A stretch of 47,454 nt of DNA, from contig CAJWWK010000014.1 of assembly GCA_913048295.1 (NCBI GenBank), positions 1-47,454 on the forward strand, given 5' to 3'. The notes beneath the pieces are model-generated. The model saw only the letters and a program-made list of their open reading frames with translations. It searched no databases and was not told where the DNA came from. Positions 17,129-25,546 of this stretch are shown in pieces (position 1 is the first letter of the stretch; each line of letters starts with the position of its first letter). The position numbers and the translations under genes are program-made. The stretch is from an uncultured Dehalococcoidia bacterium. Its GTDB lineage: Bacteria > Chloroflexota > Dehalococcoidia > Lucifugimonadales > Lucifugimonadaceae.

Positions 17129-17388
17129 ACGGCTCGCCACTGGAGTTCATCGGATTTATCCTGCAGATTTTCGCGTATCTGGTGATTGCGAGGGCACTGA
17201 CCACCTGGTTCCCGAACGCCCGGCAGTATGCGATCGTTCAGTTGCTCTATCAGATCACGGATCCAGTGATGACCCCGATTTCGAAGTTGATTCCACGTAT
17301 CGGCATGATCGACCTCAGCCCGACGATACTGGTATTCACTTTGTTGATCATTTCGCGTGCGCTTGGTGCCCGTCCAATACTTTTCTGA
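17125..17388 (+). CDS. yggT: YggT family membrane protein
   Basis: A protein of 87 residues with two hydrophobic helices (about 7-27 and 64-84) flanking a loop containing the family motif (R)ALTTWFPNAR ... ITDPVMTPISKLIPRIGMIDLSP. YggT proteins are small integral membrane proteins of poorly defined role (osmotic tolerance or envelope functions). It is translationally coupled to proC by a 4-bp overlap. Its 3' end overlaps the convergent yggU gene by about 40 bp. Confidence 0.88.
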   Translation: MNGSPLEFIGFILQIFAYLVIARALTTWFPNARQYAIVQLLYQITDPVMTPISKLIPRIGMIDLSPTILVFTLLIISRALGARPILF

Positions 17389-17674
17389 GCACGGGTTCCG
17401 GTACGCCCTGCACTTCAACGATCTTGTTGCGCGCAGTCGTTCCCGAAACCAGGGTAACTTTGCTTTTTGCGACTCCCAGATGTTTTGCCAGCAGTTGCAC
17501 TAGCGCGGCGTTTGCAGCTCCGTTAACCGGTGGCGCCTTGACTCTCACCCACAGCGCGCCGTCTTCCTTCCAACCGAGGATCTCGTCTTTTGATGCCCGC
17601 GGCTGAAGCCGAACGCGAATACGGGCTTTCCCAGTCTTCCGGGGAATGTGGATTCTCGGGGTCTTCTGGGGCAT
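17348..17674 (-). CDS. yggU: UPF0235 / DUF167 family protein (YggU)
   Basis: A protein of 108 residues. The core RIRVRLQPRASKDEILGW, VRVKAPPVNGAANAALVQLLAKHLGV and VTLVSGTTARNKIVEVQGV is the full DUF167 signature. A basic N-terminal extension of about 20 residues precedes it. Biochemical function is unknown. It is convergent with yggT, and the 3' ends overlap by about 40 bp. Despite the opposite strand, yggT and yggU being together is a conserved association. It lies 20 bp behind birA on the minus strand. Confidence 0.88.
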   Translation of the reverse strand: MPQKTPRIHIPRKTGKARIRVRLQPRASKDEILGWKEDGALWVRVKAPPVNGAANAALVQLLAKHLGVAKSKVTLVSGTTARNKIVEVQGVPEPVLRKVLDGHQAHAK

Positions 17675-17694
17675 TTGAGGGCGCTAAATCTTCG

Positions 17695-18555
17695 TCACGA
17701 CGTATCCTGCAGTGTGACCTCGCCCGCTGAAACGGGCCAGTTTCGCCCATCTGCATCTCGCACTATCAGTCGCCCAATCGAATCGACATCGTGCGCGAGT
17801 CCGTGCATTTTTGTCGAACCGCCCGGGCTGCCGCTCGTTATCGTAACCATCTTTCCCAGCGTTGTGAGCTTTGCGCGCCATGCGGGCACAATGGTGCCGC
17901 CCGCCGACAGTTCGGAATAGTGCCCATCGAGTGACCTCAGCAACCTTTTGAGCACCACTACACGATCGACTTGCCCTCCGAGTTCAGCGCTAATGCTCGT
18001 CGGGTCCGGCATGGTTCCTTCGTAGCCCGTGAGGTTGAAATTCACGTTCAACCCGATACCGATGACTGCTAGGACGTGCTCGGCGGCATTTTGGTCCTGG
18101 GATTCGCAGTCTGGACCGGGGTCATTGGATTGATCCCGTTCGTGGGCGACCGGGCCGTATACTGATTCTGCGATGACCCCGGCCAGTTTTTTCCCCGCCA
18201 CCTGAACGTCGTTGGGCCACTTGATCCCAGCATCGATGCCGAACGACTTTGCGACATCGACCACTGCGAGCGCGGCAAGCATGAGGAGTTCGCCTGTCAG
18301 CGACACTCTCGGGCGTAGTACGACCGAGCACAGAATGTCCTTCCCAGGTTCGGACACCCACGAGCGATCGAACCGACCGCGCCCCTGAGACTGGTGGTCG
18401 GCCACGATAACCGTACCGTCAACTGCGCCCTTGTTGGCTTGCTCCCATGCAACATCCATGGTTGAGGTAACTGCCTCGAAATGGTGAATCACTGAACCGA
18501 CCGTGTGATCTGAACCGGCAACGGGACCAGCAAGATTTTCGAACTCGCGCTGCAT
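17695..18555 (-). CDS. birA: Biotin--[acetyl-CoA-carboxylase] ligase, without regulatory domain
   Basis: A protein of 286 residues that activates biotin with ATP and transfers it to the biotin carrier protein. The signature QGRGRFDRSW (57-66) forms the biotinyl-AMP loop. IKWPNDV (111-117), GKKLAGVIAE (121-130) and GIGLNVN follow in family order, then a short SH3-like C-terminal domain (GKMVTITSGS ... VDSIGRLIVRDADG). There is no N-terminal HTH, so it is the monofunctional class. An insertion of about 20 polar residues after IAESVYGPV (with DQSNDPGPDCESQDQN) is unusual. It is divergent from the gene at 18792 and followed by yggU. Confidence 0.92.
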   Translation of the reverse strand: MQREFENLAGPVAGSDHTVGSVIHHFEAVTSTMDVAWEQANKGAVDGTVIVADHQSQGRGRFDRSWVSEPGKDILCSVVLRPRVSLTGELLMLAALAVVDVAKSFGIDAGIKWPNDVQVAGKKLAGVIAESVYGPVAHERDQSNDPGPDCESQDQNAAEHVLAVIGIGLNVNFNLTGYEGTMPDPTSISAELGGQVDRVVVLKRLLRSLDGHYSELSAGGTIVPAWRAKLTTLGKMVTITSGSPGGSTKMHGLAHDVDSIGRLIVRDADGRNWPVSAGEVTLQDTS

Positions 18556-18679
18556 GGTCGGTCCCTGTCAGTTCTTAATTTGGGTTCGGTGGTGCATTTT
18601 GGCCAGGACCGGTAATTTTTGTGTGTGCACACGCAGTGCATAACGCAGTTAGCGACGTGGGGGAAGGCGCAACACCAAG

Positions 18680-18694
18680 GCTACGATACGTAGC
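18680..18694. promoter_or_regulatory. Inverted repeat in the birA/18792 divergent intergenic region
   Basis: GCTACG-ATA-CGTAGC is a perfect 6-bp dyad in the region between divergent birA and the small gene at 18792. It is followed by two copies of GTGAACAA (about 18702 and 18713). It may be an operator; no regulator is assigned. Confidence 0.3.
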
Positions 18695-18791
18695 GTCAGG
18701 TGTGAACAAGGCGTGAACAATGAATCGCGCGAGTACAGTTCACGAACGGGCGCCGAACGGCCGGGGGCAACAAACGCAAATGAGGAGAACC

Positions 18792-19100
18792 ATGGCCCAG
18801 CGATCTAACAAAAGCTCACTGCTAGCCAGTCTGAGCTCGTTGCCGACCGACAACGCATCGGTCGAGGCAGCATGGCGACAGGTATTGCTCCTCCGAGAAC
18901 TCTCTCGGGATGAGCGGGTCATCGCCCGACAACGCCGCGCAGAGGCAGAAGCTGCCAAAGAAGCAGCCGAGAACGATTACGGGATGAGCCAGGGCGAAGC
19001 GTATATGTTCCTTTCGCAGTGCCTTGAAGCCCGGGTAACTCAGTTCGTGAACCCCAGCTACAGCTACGTGGCCAAAGTAGCCAGTAAGTACCTGGTCTAG
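18792..19100 (+). CDS. Small coiled-coil protein of unknown function
   Basis: A protein of 102 residues. I do not recognise a family. ATG at 18792 has GAGGAG five bases upstream, which decides against the longer frame opening at 18720. The sequence has a Ser-rich start (AQRSNKSSLLASLSSLP), then a long charged helix (RELSRDERVIARQRRAEAEAAKEAAENDY, shown here in two heptad-rich halves about 40-68) and a C-terminal half with GMSQGEAYMFLSQCLEARVTQ. It has no signal peptide or membrane segment. It is three bases before the HAD gene, so the two are probably co-transcribed. Confidence 0.7.
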   Translation: MAQRSNKSSLLASLSSLPTDNASVEAAWRQVLLLRELSRDERVIARQRRAEAEAAKEAAENDYGMSQGEAYMFLSQCLEARVTQFVNPSYSYVAKVASKYLV

Positions 19101-19103
19101 TTG

Positions 19104-19835
19104 ATGGGAACACGTAAAAGCATCAGAGCGGTATTGTTCGATGTGGGCGGCCCGCTCGATACCGAAACGATCATGGACCGCGAGATCGACGAGCAACTCA
19201 AGGCTTCGTTTCGTGCCCGTGGTGCATCGATTTCCGATGACGAGTACGACTCGGTCGCAGCATGGGCAGTCGAGGTATTCGCTCCAAGGACCTACGATGC
19301 GATCATCTGGAAGATTTCGGGGAACGACCGCATTCTTGGAGATTCGGTTTTCGATGAGCTTTACGCAACCGTCCCGGCGCGAAACGATGCCCGTGGCCGG
19401 ATCGAACTTCGACCGGGTATTGCAGAGTTGTTGGAAAAACTTTCTGGCGAAGGTTTGTTACTGGGGTTGGCTGCAAACCAGCCACAGCAGTCACTTGAAA
19501 CCCTGGACAGCGCCGGAATTCTCAAATATTTCCAGTATCAGGAAGTCTCGGGTTCTATCGGGCTGGCCAAGCCCGATCCCCGACTGCTTTTACGTTCCTG
19601 CGAAGGCCTGGGTGTGGAGTCGGAAGAAGCGATCATGGTAGGCGACAGGATCGACAACGACATCGTCCCGTCTAAGATACTCGGGATGACTGCGATTCGT
19701 TTTGTTTCGGGCCGTCACTCGCGGCAGCAGCCGAGATCATGGAGAGAGGTACCTCACGCCGACGTACATTCGATCGAAGAACTTGACGACGCAATTCACC
19801 GGTTCGTGAAAAAACCTTCTGGATCGGGCAAGTAA
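19104..19835 (+). CDS. HAD-superfamily hydrolase
   Basis: A protein of 243 residues with HAD motifs in order. Motif I is FDVGGPLDTE near residue 13 (nucleophile Asp kept, the usual second Asp replaced by Gly). Motif II is LAANQPQQS, motif III the lysine of GLAKPDPRLL, and motif IV GDRIDNDIVPSK. The cap is an alpha-helical C1 type. Loss of the second Asp, the general acid/base in phosphatases, occurs in some HAD subgroups and may alter or remove phosphatase activity. Start at ATG 19104, three bases after the preceding stop. A strong terminator follows at 19867. Confidence 0.85.
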   Translation: MGTRKSIRAVLFDVGGPLDTETIMDREIDEQLKASFRARGASISDDEYDSVAAWAVEVFAPRTYDAIIWKISGNDRILGDSVFDELYATVPARNDARGRIELRPGIAELLEKLSGEGLLLGLAANQPQQSLETLDSAGILKYFQYQEVSGSIGLAKPDPRLLLRSCEGLGVESEEAIMVGDRIDNDIVPSKILGMTAIRFVSGRHSRQQPRSWREVPHADVHSIEELDDAIHRFVKKPSGSGK

Positions 19836-19866
19836 CGAGGTGCGACTCCGGTCGGAGCTTAAGTTG

Positions 19867-19898
19867 AAAGCCCCGGGCGGTTAGTTGCCCGGGGCTTT
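19867..19898 (+). terminator. Rho-independent terminator
   Basis: AAAGCCCCGGGC, an eight-base loop, then GCCCGGGGCTTT, a perfect 12-bp GC-rich stem followed by CGTTCTCGT. It lies 31 bp after the HAD stop. The A/T-flanked stem could also work on the minus strand. Confidence 0.85.
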
Positions 19899-19928
19899 CG
19901 TTCTCGTCATCTCAGTCGAAGAAAAAGG

Positions 19929-20039
19929 TCAGTGCGCACTAAACGTCGCCTCACCCTTCTTGATCGTGAGTGTGCCCGATGTGCCGATTGCCGACAGTGA
20001 ATCGTTGTGGCCGCAGATCGTCTCTCCGGTCTCTGACAC
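19929..20039 (-). CDS. Possible small ORF of unknown function
   Basis: A minus-strand frame from GTG 20039 gives 36 residues (MSETGETICGHNDSLSAIGT, then SGTLTIKKGEATFSAH) that look protein-like rather than random. It is followed by the strong hairpin at 19867-19898. No Shine-Dalgarno sequence is evident. An in-frame stop lies just upstream, so it could also be the tail of a lost gene. The rest of 19836-20171 shows no gene. Confidence 0.25.
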   Translation of the reverse strand: MSETGETICGHNDSLSAIGTSGTLTIKKGEATFSAH

Positions 20040-20171
20040 AGCGCTTACGCGCTAGATTTCGCCGCGACCAGGTGTCAGTTCACCCGCCAGGCAGGCAGAA
20101 GTTCGACCGATCGCGCTTTACACTTGTGGCTGTCACTTTCGGCCCCGGCATCTGCAACAGGTAAACCACTC

Positions 20172-21479
20172 ATGAACCACGAACGATCGGTGCGTCTATT
20201 TGACCGGGCAAGATTGCTGGTCGCCGGGGGTATTTCCAGCCAGATCAGGGTCAACGAACCGGCCGATGTTCCACTGTTCTTCACTCATGCCCGCGGTTCC
20301 AGAATGTGGGACGTCGACGGAAACGAATATATCGACTACATCCAGGGCATGGGCCCGAACCTTTTCGGACACTCGCCTGAGTTCATTAATCGCCAGGTAA
20401 GAGAAGACATGGAGAAGGGTTACATATTCGCAGCACAGTTCGAGCGCGAACTCGAAGTAGCCGAGATGGCCCTGAACATGATCCCGATGGAAGACGCCAC
20501 CGTACGGTTCGCATCGTCTGGAACCGAGATCGACCAGTTGCTGTTCCGCACAATGCGGGGATTTACAGGTCGGCCAAAGATCATCAAGTTTGAGGGCCAT
20601 TACCACGGCTGGATGGACTCCGTGAACTGGAGCGTTCACCCACCGCTAAATGAGGCAGGGCCGGAAGACGCTCCGTTGGCGGTTGGGGAGTCGGCGGGCA
20701 TGGAACAGGCTACCGCCGAGGGTCTTGTCATTTGCCAGTGGAACGATCTGGAAAAACTGGAAAAAGCGTTTTCTAATCACCGGGGTGAGATCGCCGGGAT
20801 TATCACCGAGCCGATTCTGGCAAACACGAACTGCATTTTTCCGGCACCCGGCTATATGGAAGGCATGCAGCGGTTGTGCCGCGAAAACGGTGCTCTTCTG
20901 GCCTTCGATGAAGTAATTACCGGTTTTCGTGTTGCTGCAGGCGGGGCCCAGGAAATGCTGGGAATTATCCCCGACCTTGCAACCTACGCAAAGGCGATGG
21001 CCGGGGGCTTCCCGATCGCCATGATTGCAGGCCGCAGAGACGTGATGGATTACATCGGCAACGGGACGGTCTATCACGGTGGGAGTTTCAACTCGAACGT
21101 CATGTCGATCGCGGCCGCATACGCATCGCTTAAATACATCCAAGACGGGGGTGCCGAGTTCTATCGCGATTTAAACGAAAAAGGACACCGACTGATGGAC
21201 GGATTGCGGAGTGTTGCAAAATCGCAAGAGTCCGACTTGCATGTTCAAGGTCTTGGCTCGGTGTTCGCGATATCGTTCACAACGAAGCACGAAATCATGA
21301 ACTGGCGAGATCACGCACGGAATTGCGATGATGAGAAGTACGGGCGGTTCGCCAGGGAGATGCTGAAAAAGGGAATCCGGCTTGCCTCAAACGGGCGGAC
21401 GCACCTTTCTTCAGCTCATACAAACGAAGATATAGACGAGACGATCGCGGCAGTGGCTGCTGTCTTGCCGACTCTGTAG
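20172..21479 (+). CDS. Class III PLP aminotransferase, glutamate-1-semialdehyde aminomutase-like
   Basis: A protein of 435 residues, fold type I. PLP is held by K274 (YAKAMAGGFP), D246 (FDEVITGFR) and the FASSGTE phosphate loop (113-119). EGHYHGWMDS (141-150) is typical of the GSA-aminomutase/omega-aminotransferase group. The C-terminal part (YHGGSFNSNVMS) differs from true HemL, and no other tetrapyrrole gene is nearby, so I do not call it hemL; a catabolic or beta-amino-acid aminotransferase is more likely. Start: ATG at 20172 follows ACAGGT; an upstream frame to 20124 adds an implausible leader. It has no obvious operon partner. Confidence 0.85.
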   Translation: MNHERSVRLFDRARLLVAGGISSQIRVNEPADVPLFFTHARGSRMWDVDGNEYIDYIQGMGPNLFGHSPEFINRQVREDMEKGYIFAAQFERELEVAEMALNMIPMEDATVRFASSGTEIDQLLFRTMRGFTGRPKIIKFEGHYHGWMDSVNWSVHPPLNEAGPEDAPLAVGESAGMEQATAEGLVICQWNDLEKLEKAFSNHRGEIAGIITEPILANTNCIFPAPGYMEGMQRLCRENGALLAFDEVITGFRVAAGGAQEMLGIIPDLATYAKAMAGGFPIAMIAGRRDVMDYIGNGTVYHGGSFNSNVMSIAAAYASLKYIQDGGAEFYRDLNEKGHRLMDGLRSVAKSQESDLHVQGLGSVFAISFTTKHEIMNWRDHARNCDDEKYGRFAREMLKKGIRLASNGRTHLSSAHTNEDIDETIAAVAAVLPTL

Positions 21480-21592
21480 GGCAGCTATGCCCCGCTCCGC
21501 TGGCAAGTCCCGGGGCGCACGGCGGTTGCACTTTCCCTGCCGAGATTCGATCTTGCGGTCGCTGTTCCGCGCAGGACAGGAGAAGCAAAAAG

Positions 21593-22792
21593 TTGCAATG
21601 GAGTTCTGCCGTTTCTGACTCGACCTCATTTACCGAGGCGGTCAACGAAGCATCTGAGCAAATTCTGGCGAGTCTGGGTGGACAAAGTCCCGACCTCGCC
21701 GTGGTATTCGTTTCATCTCACCACTCGCCTGCGTATTTCACCGCGCCCGAGGTGTTTGCCCAGGCGCTCGGCGCACGGGTGTTGATTGGCTGTTCGGCCG
21801 CGGGGGTAATCGGTGGTGGGCAGGAGGTGGAGCGCCGTCCGGGAATCGCGATTTCGGCGGCAATACTGCCTGGGGTCGATATTATTCCGTTCGATCTGAA
21901 CCAGGACGAACTTCCAAGTCCCGACGCCGCTCCGGAAAAATGGCAGGCCCTGCTCGGGATTCGGCCCGAAGAGTGTCCGGCGATCATGCTACTGCCCGAC
22001 CCATTCACTCTCCGCAGCGATCATCTTTTAGCCGGACTCGATTTTGCGTACCCGTCAACGGTGAAAATCGGTGGGCTTGCGAGTGGCGGTGGGCAACCCG
22101 GGACCAACGCGCTCTTCCTGAACGACAGGATGATCGGATCCGGGGCGGTCGGAGTCGCCTTTACCGGTGATCTCGCTGTGGAAACGGTGGTAGCGCAGGG
22201 CTGTCGACCGATCGGTAAGCCGTTGATGGTGACCGAATCCGAAATTAACGTAATTTCCAAACTCGGCGATCAAACTCCTCTGGACGTACTACGCGACATT
22301 TTTGAGACTGCCACCACGCGCGAAAAACGTTTGATCCGGCGATCGCTCCAGATCGGAATCGTGATGGACCGGTTGGCGCAGGACCGAAGGGAGGGCGAGT
22401 TCTTGATTCGCAACGTTCTGGGTGCCGATGAAGAAGATGGCACCCTGGCGGTTGGTGAGCTGGTGCAAGAAGGCCAGGTGGTTCAATTTTTCATCAGGGA
22501 TGCCCAGGCGGCCGACGAAGACCTTCGCATGATGCTCGAAGAGTACATCGACAACCTTGACGAGGGCGATACGCCGGCATCTGCCCTGCTATTCAGCTGT
22601 CTGGGCCGGGGACAGTATCTGTACGGCTCACCCGATCACGACATCGGTATGTTCACCGAGATGGTGGCCGATATTCCGATAGCTGGCTTCTTTTCGAACG
22701 GTGAGATCGGGCCGATCGGAGATCAGACTTTCCTGCACGGCTACACGGCCAGCTTCGCCCTGTTCAAGCAGCGGTCGAAATCAACAAGTTAG
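21593..22792 (+). CDS. FIST N- and C-terminal domain protein
   Basis: A protein of 399 residues. The N-terminal FIST domain contains the segments VVFVSSHHS, LIGCSAAGVIGGGQEVERRPGIAIS (here split around residue 70) and the C-terminal FIST_C domain ends with the conserved FSCLGRG ... IAGFFSNGEIGPIGDQTFLHGYTASF. FIST domains are proposed small-ligand (amino-acid) sensors linked to signal transduction. Start: no ATG fits; TTG at 21593 has AGGAGA ten bases upstream. No kinase or other output domain is attached, so it acts alone or with a separate partner. It is convergent with the APH-like gene, overlapping by four bases. Confidence 0.87.
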   Translation: MQWSSAVSDSTSFTEAVNEASEQILASLGGQSPDLAVVFVSSHHSPAYFTAPEVFAQALGARVLIGCSAAGVIGGGQEVERRPGIAISAAILPGVDIIPFDLNQDELPSPDAAPEKWQALLGIRPEECPAIMLLPDPFTLRSDHLLAGLDFAYPSTVKIGGLASGGGQPGTNALFLNDRMIGSGAVGVAFTGDLAVETVVAQGCRPIGKPLMVTESEINVISKLGDQTPLDVLRDIFETATTREKRLIRRSLQIGIVMDRLAQDRREGEFLIRNVLGADEEDGTLAVGELVQEGQVVQFFIRDAQAADEDLRMMLEEYIDNLDEGDTPASALLFSCLGRGQYLYGSPDHDIGMFTEMVADIPIAGFFSNGEIGPIGDQTFLHGYTASFALFKQRSKSTS

Positions 22793-23880
22793 GGCAAAAA
22801 CTCGCTCAGTTCGGCCGGGTCTATCAGGGCGAGCGCCCTGATGACCGCATGGGTGGAGTCGCCCGACGAATGGGCTACTGAGCCATCTGCCGACCGTTCG
22901 ACACCGGCTATCGCGTAGTTACCGAATACCATGACCTGCGCCCGGCGGTAGTCTCGCCAGCACTCATCGATTGAGTAATCGCGCACTCCCTGTGCCCACA
23001 GACAGTCGGAGTAGTGTTCGACCAGGCTCCGTTCGCTTTCGGCAAGTAACTCGAACGGAACTGCCGTCATCAGGAATTTTGCGAGGTCGTTTGTGCCGCC
23101 TGCACAGGCCGTCAGCTGCCAGTCGATGATAACGGGTCTTTGCCCGACTTCAGTTTCACGCAGCAGAATGTTGCCCTGGTGGAAGTCGTTGTGAGTCAGG
23201 GTGTTTGGACGGTTCCTCATGGCCACCTGGAGATCGATCAGGCGTTCTCCGAGGTAGTCCCCTGCTGCAATCAGACCGCCGGACTTCTCGAATCGGCTGT
23301 CATATCGGATGGCCTGCCAGCCGACAGCAGCTTCACGTGGGTCGGCATTGAACAGGTTCGCCCAGTCATTGCCGCGAATCCAGCTGTTCTCAGCCAACTT
23401 GTCGTCGTTCCAGAACCTGGCGTGGTACGCACCCATGAATTCAACTGCTGAACGGGCTATATCAAGGTCGATCAAGGCGTATTTTTGCCCGTTCGGCAAC
23501 GGTCCGAGATCCTCGAATACGAAACAGGCAGTTTGCTCTATCGGGTCTTCGACTGCCGAGTACATGCGCGCTATTTCTCGCCCCTGGAACGATTCCAGAA
23601 GTCGATAGGCCCCCAATTCACTGGCATACGGACCGAATGCTGCCTCTCGGGCACGATTTCGGGCATCGACCGGGGGGATTTTCACGATCACTATGTCCGG
23701 TTGTGCCGGGGTTCTGCTCGCGTACCTAATGTGCGTACGGAACAGTTGTGAAAGCCCCGGATTGTGGCCGGTCAATTCCTCGTGCTTGAGCGATGCAATC
23801 TCGCAATTGCCCGACCCTGACAGCTGGTCCGCCAGCCAAATCTCTGTAATTTCTTCTCGGTGGACCGGGATTTTCGACAT
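22789..23880 (-). CDS. Aminoglycoside phosphotransferase / ecdysteroid kinase-like protein
   Basis: A protein of 363 residues with the APH/choline-kinase fold. The catalytic loop is THNDFHQGNILL and the metal-binding motif IIDWQ follows about 20 residues later. The N-terminal lobe has VIVKIPP (ATP-binding Lys) and the hinge FVFEDLG. It phosphorylates a hydroxyl on a small molecule; in this fold that ranges from choline and homoserine to sterols. The similarity in layout to CHK/EcKinase proteins is an impression. A resistance function is not implied. Start: ATG 23880 (MSKIPVHREE) rather than the longer frame from 23940, which would run into the divergent SDR promoter region. Confidence 0.78.
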   Translation of the reverse strand: MSKIPVHREEITEIWLADQLSGSGNCEIASLKHEELTGHNPGLSQLFRTHIRYASRTPAQPDIVIVKIPPVDARNRAREAAFGPYASELGAYRLLESFQGREIARMYSAVEDPIEQTACFVFEDLGPLPNGQKYALIDLDIARSAVEFMGAYHARFWNDDKLAENSWIRGNDWANLFNADPREAAVGWQAIRYDSRFEKSGGLIAAGDYLGERLIDLQVAMRNRPNTLTHNDFHQGNILLRETEVGQRPVIIDWQLTACAGGTNDLAKFLMTAVPFELLAESERSLVEHYSDCLWAQGVRDYSIDECWRDYRRAQVMVFGNYAIAGVERSADGSVAHSSGDSTHAVIRALALIDPAELSEFLP

Positions 23881-24018
23881 CCCGAAAGTGTCACATCTGT
23901 TGCGTTGATCGTCCACCCAAATCGAGCTGTCGGTTACCATTTCGCCAGTTCAACTATTTGGGTGGACAATCTGCTGGCTAATTTTTTTATCGTCGGCGAA
24001 ATGGTTTGTGGGGGAGTC

Positions 24019-24858
24019 ATGAGCAGGTTTGAAGGCCAGGTTGCGATTGTCACTGGCGGCGCGCTCGGAATCGGCGGAGCTACCGCTCGGAAGCTGGCGT
24101 CTGAGGGGGCCTCGGTGTTCATCGCCGATATCGACGATGCAGCGGCGGCTGACAACCGGGATCGCATCGAGCGCGCCGGTGGCATGGCCTCAACGAGTCA
24201 TGTCGACGTTTCGCAAAGTGGCGATATCTCCCGAATGGTGAACGAAGTGGTCGATCAGTACGGACACCTCGACATTCTTGTTCAAAACGCCTTTGGCGTA
24301 ATCGCCGGAGAATCGAGGATTCACGGCGGTGCCACCGCCGTGAATGAAAGCGACTGGGATTACGGTTTCGACGTGCTGCTGAAGGCGCTGTACCTGGGTG
24401 CGAAGTACGCTATCCCTCACATGAAGGCCTCAGGCGGTAACATCATCAACCTTGCCTCGGTCCACAGTTTCCTCCAGGAGCCCGGAATGCTCGTCTACGA
24501 GGCCGCAAAGGCCGGTGTTGTGGGGTTGACCCGGCAGATGGCGACCGAATACGGCCCCGATGGCATCAGGGTAAATGCAATCGCACCCGGCCATATCGTG
24601 AGCGAGGGGCTGGCGAAGATGTGGGAAGACAACCCCGACGGCCTGGCGTTTTATGCCGACCAGTACCCGGTTCGCCGAACAGGCACTCCGGACGACATTG
24701 CAAACGGCATCGCCTTTCTCTGTTCAGACGAGGCGTCGTTCATCACGGGTCACACGCTTGCTATCGATGGCGGTCTGACCGTGCAGTTGCAGGAGACGTT
24801 CGGACTTCGACAGGCCGTTTATGCTCGCGAACATCCCGACAGACGCCTGCCCGACTAA
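24019..24858 (+). CDS. Short-chain dehydrogenase/reductase (classical SDR)
   Basis: A protein of 279 residues. TGGALGIGG (cofactor site, residues 13-21), the central NLASVHS serine strand, the catalytic YEAAK, and the C-terminal DGGL signature are all present. After AIDGGL an extra tail of about 25 residues (LQETFGLRQAVYAREHPD) extends beyond the usual family length. It oxidises or reduces an alcohol/ketone with NAD(P); the substrate is unknown. ATG 24019 starts at the canonical MSRFEGQVAIVTGG; GGGGGAG is very close, so ATG 24001 (MVCGGVMSRF) is the alternative. It is convergent with the nitroreductase. Confidence 0.88.
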   Translation: MSRFEGQVAIVTGGALGIGGATARKLASEGASVFIADIDDAAAADNRDRIERAGGMASTSHVDVSQSGDISRMVNEVVDQYGHLDILVQNAFGVIAGESRIHGGATAVNESDWDYGFDVLLKALYLGAKYAIPHMKASGGNIINLASVHSFLQEPGMLVYEAAKAGVVGLTRQMATEYGPDGIRVNAIAPGHIVSEGLAKMWEDNPDGLAFYADQYPVRRTGTPDDIANGIAFLCSDEASFITGHTLAIDGGLTVQLQETFGLRQAVYAREHPDRRLPD

Positions 24859-24864
24859 GAGCGC

Positions 24865-25455
24865 TTACTGGGAAAAGCGACCCTTAAACGCGATCTCTCC
24901 GGCGGGTTTGCGGTCGTTCGCAAAATTCTGTTTCACGATGTGTGGGTCAAGATCGGAATCGGTTCCACGCGTGCCCACCGCGATAGCACATATCGATTCA
25001 AACGTTTCGCGCGGGACTCCCGCCGCGTCGTAAGCCGCGTCCCGGTCGATCCCACCCATCCCCCGAGTGTTCAGTCCCATCCTGTTCGCCTGCAGCGCCA
25101 GCGACATCCAGGCGGCCCCGGTGTCGAAATGGGCGGTATGGATGTTCTTTCCGTCCTCGGTGACCTTGCGTGCAAATACAAGCATCAGCATCGGGGCTTT
25201 TGGTGCCCACCGGGAGTTGCCCTCATTGAGGACAGAGTTAAGTCGTTCGCGGTCCGGACCGTCAGTAGCGTAGACGAACAGCCAGGGTTGCCTGTTACCG
25301 CTTGATGGTGCCCAGTGGGCGGCCTCAAACAGCGAGGCAATTTGATCGCTGGTCAACGGCTTGTCCGTAAACGACCTCGAGGACCACCTTTCGACGAACA
25401 TCGGCTCGATCGACGCGGCGGCATGGCGTGAATTTTTCAGGTCGGTTGCGATCAT
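24865..25455 (-). CDS. Nitroreductase family protein
   Basis: A 196-residue FMN-dependent oxidoreductase. The FMN phosphate/ribityl motif appears as RWSSRSFTDKPL (23-34) and APSSGNRQPW (49-58), and the central helix is GAAWMSLALQANRMGLNT. Members reduce nitro groups, quinones or act as dehydrogenases; the specific reaction is open. It lies seven bases from the convergent SDR stop at 24858. The ATG at 25455 is preceded by an AAGGAAC sequence about eleven bases upstream. The gap to the next minus-strand gene (25547) is 91 bp. Confidence 0.88.
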   Translation of the reverse strand: MIATDLKNSRHAAASIEPMFVERWSSRSFTDKPLTSDQIASLFEAAHWAPSSGNRQPWLFVYATDGPDRERLNSVLNEGNSRWAPKAPMLMLVFARKVTEDGKNIHTAHFDTGAAWMSLALQANRMGLNTRGMGGIDRDAAYDAAGVPRETFESICAIAVGTRGTDSDLDPHIVKQNFANDRKPAGEIAFKGRFSQ

Positions 25456-25546
25456 TTTTGTTCCTTATTGAATTTTTTATAGCGCGAATAGCTATAGGTC
25501 TTCGATACACGGGGCGGAACTCCGGTGCCGGGCTGTTTGTCATCTC

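Noticed and set aside
22789-23880. Aminoglycoside resistance gene
   Set aside because: Only the general kinase fold is visible; many APH-fold kinases act on metabolites, and nothing here suggests resistance.
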